DNA from: MFD00082-c5 sp963697995
GTDB lineage: Bacteria; Chlamydiota; Chlamydiia; Chlamydiales; JAJFMB01
Direction: 5' to 3'
Length of the DNA stretch: 64,000 nucleotides
NCBI GenBank assembly: GCA_963697995.1
Contig: OY969110.1
Coordinates: 1,240,001 to 1,304,000 of the forward strand
Shown: positions 57,724 to 64,000 of the stretch, one piece after another
How the letters are laid out: every line of letters begins with the position of its first letter
How positions within the stretch are numbered: the first letter of the stretch is position 1
Notes under the pieces: generated by a model
Seen by the model: only the letters and a program-made list of their open reading frames with translations
What the model was told of the DNA's origin: nothing
The model's database searches: none
Translations under genes and position numbers: made by a program

Positions 57724-58707
57724 TTAAATAAGTTTTTTCAAATCGGCGATTGAAAGCCACTTTTTATTGGTGTCTGAGGTGTAGCAAAACCCATCGGGTA
57801 ATTTGTTTCCCGTATCGGGAAGTGGAGATCCTTCTGGATAGATTGCAAAATAATTGTCGTATTCACGTGTCCTTCTGGCATCTTCTGAATTAATCATCAA
57901 TTCGTGAATCTTTTCACCAGGTCTTATTCCAATGATTTTTTGAGGTAAGTTTGGCGCTAATGCCTCTGCTAGATCCTTTAAGCTCATACTGGGAATTTTT
58001 GGGACAAAAATCTCTCCCCCCGTTGCCCTTGCCGTGCAATCGATGACAAAATTGATGGCCTCATCCATGGTGATCCAAAACCTTGTCATCCTCTCATCTG
58101 TTATAGGTAGCTCTTTAGCCCCCTCCTCAATCATTTTTTGCCACATCGGGACGATACTGCCTCGGCTGCCAAGAACGTTGCCATACCTGACCACGGCAAG
58201 TGTCGTGCCCCTTTTTCCCACGTAAGATTTACTCGCAACAAACAGTTTGTCTGAACAAAGTTTTGTAGCTCCATAAAGATTTGTCGGATTTACTGCCTTG
58301 TCTGTTGAAAGAGCTATCACTTTACTGACCCCTCTTTCGATTGCAGCATTTATCACATTTTCAGCGCCCAAGATGTTTGTTTTGATAAATTCGGTCGGAT
58401 TGTATTCGGCTGCGGGAACTTGTTTTAGGGCAGCTGCGTGAATCACAATGTCGATACCAAAAAAAGCTCTCATCAATCGATCTCTGTCTCTCACATCTCC
58501 TAAAAAAAAGCGGACCTCAGGTTTTTGGAAAAGAGGGTCTGAATGTTGCATTTGCCATTGTTTCCACTCATCTCGGGAGAAAATGATCACTTTTTTTGGG
58601 GAACACTCTTTGAGAATTTTTTTTGCAAATGCCTGTCCAAAGCTTCCCGTTCCCCCAGTGATGAGAACATTTTTGCCGAAGTAGGAATTTTTACTTGATA
58701 TAGACAT
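57724..58707 (-). CDS. pseB: UDP-N-acetylglucosamine 4,6-dehydratase (inverting), PseB family
   Basis: 327 residues, an extended SDR enzyme. The NAD loop GGTGSFG (18-24), SRDEWKQWQM, the GDVRDRDRL stretch and the active-site block STDKAVNPTNLYGATK with Asp136, Lys137, Tyr145 and Lys149 are those of PseB/FlaA1, which starts pseudaminic acid synthesis. AGGAG lies seven bases before the ATG. No other pse genes are visible here. Together with two Maf-like proteins at the start of the window it suggests nonulosonic-acid-type glycosylation, although some PseB-like enzymes serve other UDP-sugars. It stands between hemA and parE, where Chlamydia has no such gene. Confidence 0.9.
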   Translation of the reverse strand: MSISSKNSYFGKNVLITGGTGSFGQAFAKKILKECSPKKVIIFSRDEWKQWQMQHSDPLFQKPEVRFFLGDVRDRDRLMRAFFGIDIVIHAAALKQVPAAEYNPTEFIKTNILGAENVINAAIERGVSKVIALSTDKAVNPTNLYGATKLCSDKLFVASKSYVGKRGTTLAVVRYGNVLGSRGSIVPMWQKMIEEGAKELPITDERMTRFWITMDEAINFVIDCTARATGGEIFVPKIPSMSLKDLAEALAPNLPQKIIGIRPGEKIHELMINSEDARRTREYDNYFAIYPEGSPLPDTGNKLPDGFCYTSDTNKKWLSIADLKKLI

Positions 58708-58726
58708 TTATCTCCTCTTCCTATAT

Positions 58727-58741
58727 ATCCCATATTGGGAT
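58727..58741. promoter_or_regulatory. Short palindrome between pseB and parE
   Basis: ATCCCA-TAT-TGGGAT is centred in the 53-bp divergent space, next to both ribosome-binding regions. It could be an operator shared by the two genes or chance. Confidence 0.25.
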
Positions 58742-58760
58742 TTTTATGATAAGAGAAAAT

Positions 58761-60593
58761 ATGGCTAAAGCTTACGACGAGTCAACGGTTAAAACTCTGG
58801 ATGCTCTCTCCCACATCAGGCTCCGCTCGGGAATGTACATCGGACGCTTAGGGGATGGAACCAATCAGGACGACGGTATTTATGTCCTCCTTAAGGAAGT
58901 GGTCGACAATAGTATCGATGAATTTATTATGAAGCACGGCTCTAAAGTGCTGATCACTTTAGATAAAGAGCTTCAAAAAATTACAGTGAGAGATTTCGGT
59001 CGCGGTATTCCTCTTGGAAAAGTGATCGATTGCGTCAGTCAAATCAATACCGGTGCCAAATACAACGACGATGTGTTTCAGTTCTCTGTTGGCTTAAATG
59101 GCGTGGGCACTAAGGCAGTCAATGCTTTATCTGAGCATTTCCTCGTGAAAAGTTTTAGGGAAGGGGAGTTTTTTGAAGCGCTTTTCTCTCAAGGAAAACT
59201 GATCGATAAAAAACAGGGGAAAACAAAAGAGGCCAATGGAACTTATGTCGAATTCATCCCAGACATCGAGGTGTTTAAAAAGTTTAAGTTTGAAGAAGAG
59301 ATTATCGTCAAAAGGCTTTGGAATTACGCCTATTTGAATACAGGGTTGGTTCTTGAATTTAATGGGGAAAAAATTTCTTCCAAAAATGGTCTTTTGGATC
59401 TTTTGAATCGGGAAGTGACTGAAGATAAGTTATATGAGCCTCTTCACTTTAGAAGCTCCATGCTTGAATTTGCCTTTTTACACGCGGGAAGTTATGGGGA
59501 GAGTTATTTTTCGTACGTCAATGGGCAATACACCTCTGACGGGGGAACTCACCTTTCAGCTTTTAGGGAAGGGATTTTAAAAGGGGTCAATGAGTTTGCC
59601 AAAAAAAACTTCCAGGGCGTTGATGTTCGGGAGGGGATTGTTGGGGCTGTCGCTGTCAAAGTTAAAGATCCCGTTTTCGAGTCGCAGACTAAGAATAAAC
59701 TTGGCAACACGGAACTTAGAGCCACAGTTGTGCAAGAAGTCAAGGATGCTGTGACTAAGCTTCTTTACCAAAATCAAGATGTAGCTAAAAAAATCATCGA
59801 ACGGATCGCTTTTAACGAAAAGCTTCGGAAGGAGCTTGCGTCGGTTAAAAAGGAAGCCAAAGAGAAACAAAAAAAGATCTCCTTTAAAATTCCAAAGCTT
59901 CGGGATTGTAAGTACCACAGACAAGATGGGCATAAAGAAGAGACAATGATTTTTTTAACCGAAGGGGATTCGGCCTCAGCCTCCATTATGGCCGCAAGAG
60001 ACCCTTTAAGGCAGGCAGTGTTTTCCTTAAGGGGAAAACCGTTAAACGTCTTTGGAATGAAAATGGATCAGCTCTATAAAAACGAAGAGATGTTTAATTT
60101 GATGAGTGCTTTAAATGTGGAAGACGACATCGATAATTTGCGCTACCACAAAGTGATACTGGCAACCGATGCCGACGAAGATGGAATGCACATTAGGAAT
60201 CTGTTGTTAACATTTTTTCTTACCTATTTTGAGGGGCTTGTTGTTGCAGGACACTTGCATATTTTAGACACTCCCCTTTTTAAAGTGCGAAACAAGGACA
60301 ACACAATCTACTGCTATTCGATTGATGAAAAGGAATCGGCGATAAAAAAGCTAAAAAAAGGGGTTGAAATCACTAGGTTTAAAGGACTAGGAGAGATCTC
60401 ACCTGGCGAATTTAAACAGTTTATTGGCCCTTCAATAAAGCTTTTGCCTGTCACTCTCAATACCATTAGCGAAGTGAAACCCACTTTAGAGTTTTATATG
60501 GGGAAAAACACACCCAAGCGAAAAGATTTTATTATGGAGAACCTCATCAATGAGGAGTTGGAAGATTTGGAAATTCAGGTAGGGGAGGGATAA
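58761..60593 (+). CDS. parE: DNA topoisomerase IV/gyrase-type subunit B (second copy family)
   Basis: 610 residues from the ATG at 58761 (MAKAYDESTVKTLDAL); an in-frame ATG at 58746 would add five residues. The GHKL ATPase domain shows EVVDNSIDE, DFGRGIP and GLNGVGTKAVNAL, followed by the transducer domain and the TOPRIM part with TEGDSASAS and DADEDGMHIRNL. GRFKGLGE is replaced by ITRFKGLGEISP. In Chlamydia the pair is annotated gyrB_2/gyrA_2 and lies next to hemA; by pairing and length it would be ParE of topoisomerase IV. Four bases separate it from parC. Confidence 0.93.
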   Translation: MAKAYDESTVKTLDALSHIRLRSGMYIGRLGDGTNQDDGIYVLLKEVVDNSIDEFIMKHGSKVLITLDKELQKITVRDFGRGIPLGKVIDCVSQINTGAKYNDDVFQFSVGLNGVGTKAVNALSEHFLVKSFREGEFFEALFSQGKLIDKKQGKTKEANGTYVEFIPDIEVFKKFKFEEEIIVKRLWNYAYLNTGLVLEFNGEKISSKNGLLDLLNREVTEDKLYEPLHFRSSMLEFAFLHAGSYGESYFSYVNGQYTSDGGTHLSAFREGILKGVNEFAKKNFQGVDVREGIVGAVAVKVKDPVFESQTKNKLGNTELRATVVQEVKDAVTKLLYQNQDVAKKIIERIAFNEKLRKELASVKKEAKEKQKKISFKIPKLRDCKYHRQDGHKEETMIFLTEGDSASASIMAARDPLRQAVFSLRGKPLNVFGMKMDQLYKNEEMFNLMSALNVEDDIDNLRYHKVILATDADEDGMHIRNLLLTFFLTYFEGLVVAGHLHILDTPLFKVRNKDNTIYCYSIDEKESAIKKLKKGVEITRFKGLGEISPGEFKQFIGPSIKLLPVTLNTISEVKPTLEFYMGKNTPKRKDFIMENLINEELEDLEIQVGEG

Positions 60594-60597
60594 CTTT

Positions 60598-62493
60598 ATG
60601 GGCGATGTTAAACATTTGATGAAAGGGCATTTTTTGCGCTACGCCTCGAAGGTGATTTTAGATCGTGCCATTCCAAAGGCAGAAGATGGTTTAAAGCCTG
60701 TGCAAAGACGGATTTTGCACACTTTGATGCAGATGCACGATGGGAAAATGCACAAAGTGGCAAACGTTGCAGGACAAACAATGGCTTACCATCCCCACGG
60801 CGATGCTCCTATCGTCGATGCCCTTGTAAACCTTGCAAACAAAGGGTTTTTGCTTGAGACGCAAGGAAATTTTGGCAATATCTATACAGGAGATGCAGCA
60901 GCTGCCGCCCGTTACATTGAAACCAGGCTTTCTCCCCTTGCTAAAGAAACTCTCTTCAATAAAGACTTAACAGAAACAATGCTTTCGTACGACTCTCGTC
61001 ACGAAGAGCCTGTCGCTTTTCCTGCTAAAATTCCCCTCTTGTTAATGCAAGGAGCCGATGGAATTGCAGTTGGTATGGCAACCCGCATTTTGCCTCACAA
61101 TTTTGTCGAACTTTTAGAGGCAGAAATCGCCTACTTCGAGGGGAAACCGTTCACCCTTCTTCCCGACTTTATTCAAGGGGGCATTATGGATGCCTCCAAT
61201 TACGACGAAGGGAGGGGGAAAGTTAAATTGCGCGCAAAAATTGAAGTACCTGATCCTAAGACGATTGTGGTTACTGAAGTGTGCTATGGCACGACGACCG
61301 AATCTTTGACAAGGTCGATCGATGAGGCCGCGAAAAGAGGGAAAATTAAGATTGAGAGTATCAACGATTATACTGCTGAGAAAGTGGAGATCGAGATCAA
61401 ATTGCCAAGGGGGCAGTATGCCCAAGATGTAATCGATGCTCTTTACGCCTACACAGAGTGTGAAGTCTCATTAAGTTCTCAAGTAGTGGTCATTAAAAAC
61501 AATGCGCCTCTAGAGACGACTGTGAATGAGTTATTGATTCTTCACGCCAATCTCTTGCAAGGGTATTTGAAGAGGGAACTTGAGATCGAGGAGGGGCGTT
61601 TAACTGAGAGAGTTTTTGAGAAAACTCTAGAACGTATTTTTATTGAAAACAGGATGTATAAAAAGATCGAAGAGATCTCATCTTATGAAAAAATTCACGA
61701 AGTGATTGCAAAAAGTTTGGAGCCTTTCCACAAAGAGCTCTCCCGAATTCCTGTCGAAGAGGATAGAGAGCGTCTTTTGAGTATTCCGATAAGACGCATT
61801 TCAAGGTTTGACTTAAATAAAAATGAGGATGATATCCAAGCTCTCTTAAAAGAGCTTGCTGAAGTTCAAAAGAACTTAAAAAATATTAAGAAGTTTACGA
61901 TTAACTACTTAAAAAATCTGATCACAAAGTATGGAAAAGAGTACCCCAGAAGAACGAGGATTCAAGAGATCGAGGAGTTAGATCGACGTGCGATCGAGAC
62001 GAAAACGATAAAAGTGGGATATGATTTAAGTTCTGGATTTGTGGGAACTAAGCTTACTCAAGAGACGTTTGAGTGCACAAACTTTGATAAGCTATTAGCC
62101 TTTTTTAGCGATGGAACTTACCGGGTGATCAATATCCCTGAGAAGCAGTATTTGCCAAAAAATGGAGCGAGTTTGATTCACGTGCATGTGGCAGATAAGG
62201 CCACAATCATGAGCGTTGTTTCAAAAGAAATTAAGACAAATATCGCCTTTGCTAAACGGTTTGTTGTCGATAAATTTATTTTAGATAAAGAGTACCGCTT
62301 TTTTGAAGAGGGGCATCAACTCGAGTTTATTTCGAGCAAGCCCGATGTGGCACTCGTTTTAAATCTAGTGCCGAAAGTGGGGCAGAAGTTGTCTAAAATC
62401 GAGTTTCATATGAATGACGTTTTAGTGAAGGGCGTAAGTGCAAAGGGGATTCGGATGACCTCTCGCCAAGTAAAAAAGGTGGTCCCAAAATAG
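60598..62493 (+). CDS. parC: DNA topoisomerase IV/gyrase-type subunit A (second copy family)
   Basis: 631 residues. The breakage-reunion domain starts at residue 1 and holds the catalytic Tyr106 in AARYIETRLS, GLKPVQRRILHTLM, AYHPHGDAPIVDALV and the QGADGIAVGMAT motif. A coiled-coil gate follows near 330-450. The C-terminal part (about 490-631) is short, without the full set of GyrA beta-pinwheel blades or a GyrA box, as expected for a ParC-type subunit. GGAGGGG precedes the ATG. Acts with ParE to decatenate and relax DNA. Confidence 0.93.
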   Translation: MGDVKHLMKGHFLRYASKVILDRAIPKAEDGLKPVQRRILHTLMQMHDGKMHKVANVAGQTMAYHPHGDAPIVDALVNLANKGFLLETQGNFGNIYTGDAAAAARYIETRLSPLAKETLFNKDLTETMLSYDSRHEEPVAFPAKIPLLLMQGADGIAVGMATRILPHNFVELLEAEIAYFEGKPFTLLPDFIQGGIMDASNYDEGRGKVKLRAKIEVPDPKTIVVTEVCYGTTTESLTRSIDEAAKRGKIKIESINDYTAEKVEIEIKLPRGQYAQDVIDALYAYTECEVSLSSQVVVIKNNAPLETTVNELLILHANLLQGYLKRELEIEEGRLTERVFEKTLERIFIENRMYKKIEEISSYEKIHEVIAKSLEPFHKELSRIPVEEDRERLLSIPIRRISRFDLNKNEDDIQALLKELAEVQKNLKNIKKFTINYLKNLITKYGKEYPRRTRIQEIEELDRRAIETKTIKVGYDLSSGFVGTKLTQETFECTNFDKLLAFFSDGTYRVINIPEKQYLPKNGASLIHVHVADKATIMSVVSKEIKTNIAFAKRFVVDKFILDKEYRFFEEGHQLEFISSKPDVALVLNLVPKVGQKLSKIEFHMNDVLVKGVSAKGIRMTSRQVKKVVPK

Positions 62494-62516
62494 AGTCGTT
62501 AAAGAGAGCTAAAAGT

Positions 62517-62915
62517 TTGGCCCTTCAAAAACTTTCAAGGCAACCCCTTTCAGTGCATCAACTAAGAGAGAGGCTTTTAAAGGCTGAAATTGAAGATGAG
62601 ATTATCGATGAAGTGGTAGGGGAGCTTCTTTCTTTGGGTTACTTAGACGATGAGGCCTTCGCATTGAGCGTTGTAAGATCAGAGATGAGAAAAAAAAAGA
62701 GCACTTTTCAAGCGTTTTTAAAGCTTAAAAGTTACGGGATTGAAGAGGGGCTTGCGAAAAGAATCATTTCTGAAAATTATGAAGAGAAAGAGGGATTAAA
62801 AGCTCTTGTCGAAAAAGGAAAAAGATTAAATCGGCCGGTTGAAAAGTTGATCCCCTCTCTTATGCGAAAAGGGTATCTCTACGAAGATATTGTGAATATG
62901 ATTTCTATCAATTAG
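62517..62915 (+). CDS. recX: RecX-family regulatory protein
   Basis: 132 residues from a TTG; the frame is open upstream into the end of parC and the true start is not certain. Three helical repeats of the RecX type are visible: LALQKLSRQPLSVHQLRERL and VVGELLSLGYLDDEAFALSV in the first, FQAFLKLKSYGIEEGLAKRI in the second, and IPSLMRKGYLYEDIVNMI in the third. RecX inhibits or modulates RecA; recA is not in the window. It begins 24 bp after parC and may be cotranscribed. Overlaps the convergent oxidoreductase gene by eight bases. Confidence 0.8.
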   Translation: MALQKLSRQPLSVHQLRERLLKAEIEDEIIDEVVGELLSLGYLDDEAFALSVVRSEMRKKKSTFQAFLKLKSYGIEEGLAKRIISENYEEKEGLKALVEKGKRLNRPVEKLIPSLMRKGYLYEDIVNMISIN

Positions 62916-64000
62916 GTTGTTGTTCAAGAGTGTAATTAGTTAATTTTACGGGAGTGTAAGGGGGAGCTTCCTCTAAAAAGTCTTTATAGATCGCCTCTGC
63001 ACAAAGACGCCCTATTTTTAGAGCTCCGTTGATAGAGGCTTCACCGACAAGCTCGTTGCAAACGTAAATATTGGGGTTTTTGGCTAGGCGACACTCTTTT
63101 ATTTCTTGAGGTTTTTCTTGTCTCGGTAGTGCATGAGGGATTTGGTACATCCTTAAAAATTCAAGCCCCTCTTTGATTGCAAACCAGCGACAAATCTGTT
63201 CTCGCACCTTTAACACAAGATGGTCGTCCCCTTGGAAGGTTGAATCGACTACTGTGGCACTGATCAAGTGCTTGTTTGATGGGGAAACAGTCTCATCGAT
63301 TAAATTGATAAAGCTGAGATTATTGATCGGCCCCCCTTCCCCATTTAGGTAAAGAAAAGGCTCCGGCGTGAGTTCTTTTTTGTCTAAAGAAAAATAGATG
63401 TTTGTTACAGAACAGCTCTTCGGAATCTCAATATTTCCAATAAGTTTTTTTAAATCAGGGGCATCTGTGGCGATTGCGATTTTATCAGCCCCAAGAAGAT
63501 GCCCCGATTCTAAAAGGACTGTTCTGTGGTTAATGTTTAAGACGTGCGATTTTAAATAAATATCTGTCTCTTTCAATTTTTTGACCAAAGCTTTTGGAAC
63601 AGTTTGCATCCCACCTTGCGGTAGATACGCATAACCTAGTGTAAATTGTTTTAAAATACCTAGAGCGATAGAGGAGTGGGTTTTAAGAGAGGTGTCGAGG
63701 AAAATCCCCGATAGGAAGGGGATTAAAAAATTGTCTACGAAGGGTTTTGAGAGTTGTAAGTTTTCGATAAGCTCTTTTATCGTTTCATCTGGTGGTTTTT
63801 GAAAGAGAAACGATTGTTTAAAAAAAAAGAGAGCTAATTTACTAAAGTCAGAGGCAAAGAGGGGGTGGAAGGTGAACTGTTTTAAGGGATTTGAGATTTT
63901 GACAAAGGTGTTATTTAGCCGAATGAGGGCACCTGATGGATAGTATTTTTTTGGACTGAGTTCATTTTGAGAGAAGAGGTGATTGACCTCCTCATAGCCA
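62908..64000 (-). CDS. FAD-dependent amine-oxidase-type oxidoreductase, C-terminal part (5-prime end outside window)
   Basis: The frame is open through the right edge; 364 codons are seen. From the edge: GYEEVNHLF, then LSPKKYYPSGALIRLNN, PFLSGIFLDTSLKTHSSIAL, LGYAYLPQGGMQTVPKALVK and KIAIATDAP. The order PF-(x)-GIFLD, P-GGM--vP--L and iATDAP is that of the NAD(P)/FAD amine oxidase / phytoene-desaturase / protoporphyrinogen-oxidase-like superfamily. The N-terminal dinucleotide loop lies beyond the edge. A near C-terminal PNIYVCNELVGEASINGALK stretch matches the second FAD-binding motif (a variant of GD---gSi-GA--SG). Substrate unknown. Confidence 0.8.
   Translation of the reverse strand, partial: GYEEVNHLFSQNELSPKKYYPSGALIRLNNTFVKISNPLKQFTFHPLFASDFSKLALFFFKQSFLFQKPPDETIKELIENLQLSKPFVDNFLIPFLSGIFLDTSLKTHSSIALGILKQFTLGYAYLPQGGMQTVPKALVKKLKETDIYLKSHVLNINHRTVLLESGHLLGADKIAIATDAPDLKKLIGNIEIPKSCSVTNIYFSLDKKELTPEPFLYLNGEGGPINNLSFINLIDETVSPSNKHLISATVVDSTFQGDDHLVLKVREQICRWFAIKEGLEFLRMYQIPHALPRQEKPQEIKECRLAKNPNIYVCNELVGEASINGALKIGRLCAEAIYKDFLEEAPPYTPVKLTNYTLEQQPN

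Overview
The window looks like chromosome from a member of the phylum Chlamydiae, most likely an environmental (amoeba- or arthropod-associated) lineage rather than the genus Chlamydia. The main evidence is gene order. Compared with Chlamydia trachomatis as I remember it, these blocks are recognisable: trxA / trmL (spoU) / mip / aspS / hisS / uhpC / dnaE / BamD-like / lptE-like / D-Ala-D-Ala carboxypeptidase; ksgA next to a SurA-like gene; lnt-lpxC-fabZ-lpxA-fmt; ftsQ / murC-ddl fusion / murG; and hemA beside the second gyrase/topoisomerase pair. An asparaginyl-tRNA synthetase, a pseB homologue, a collagen-like surface protein and many dispersed repeats point away from the reduced pathogen genomes. 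The DNA is moderately AT-rich. I saw no rRNA, tRNA, CRISPR array or transposase gene.

Layout. 1-5.1 kb: tail of a collagen-like protein, then a tight operon of a small coiled-coil protein and two Maf/DUF115-type putative glycosyltransferases, the first with a MORN-repeat tail. 5.0-9.7 kb: an NtrC-type response regulator without its DNA-binding domain, divergent from a 1,123-residue protein I cannot identify. 9.7-21.9 kb: translation and repair genes (rpsD, nfo, asnS, hisS, aspS), murJ, an FHA-domain membrane protein, then mip and trmL. A nine-copy 117-bp array made from the tail of aspS lies between aspS and mip. 21.9-34.4 kb: trxA, trhO, two very small paralogues separated by a terminator, the sugar-phosphate transporter uhpC, dnaE and outer-membrane assembly genes. 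34.5-38 kb: three paralogous small membrane proteins interspersed with copies of a miniature inverted-repeat element. 38-43.9 kb: dacF converging on ksgA, with a 114-bp tandem array made from the tail of ksgA between them; then surA-like, rsmB and a doxX gene. 43.9-49.2 kb: a small gene and its decayed paralogue, then the lipid A/lipoprotein operon. 49.2-55.4 kb: an effector-like gene bracketed by 35-bp copies of the ftsQ tail, then ftsQ, a broken murC-ddl and murG. 55.5-64 kb: two gene remnants, hemA, pseB, parE-parC, recX and the end of a flavin oxidoreductase.

Functional themes. Envelope biogenesis dominates: lipid A (lpxC, lpxA), lipoprotein acylation (lnt), LPS and outer-membrane assembly (lptE-like, BamD-like, SurA-like) and peptidoglycan/division (murJ, murG, murC-ddl, ftsQ, dacF). 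A separate glycan theme (pseB, two Maf-like proteins, a Thr-rich collagen-like protein) may represent protein glycosylation without flagella.

The most unusual property of the window is repeated amplification of 3-prime ends. Three unrelated tails (aspS, ksgA, and one end of a miniature transposon) each form an array of about nine extra copies, and a fourth tail (ftsQ) was copied once as a 35-bp direct repeat. The ksgA array reaches into coding sequence: it supplies the KsgA stop codon and the last 25 or so residues of the carboxypeptidase. murC carries an in-frame stop and a frameshift, which is either real decay or a sequence error and should be settled first.
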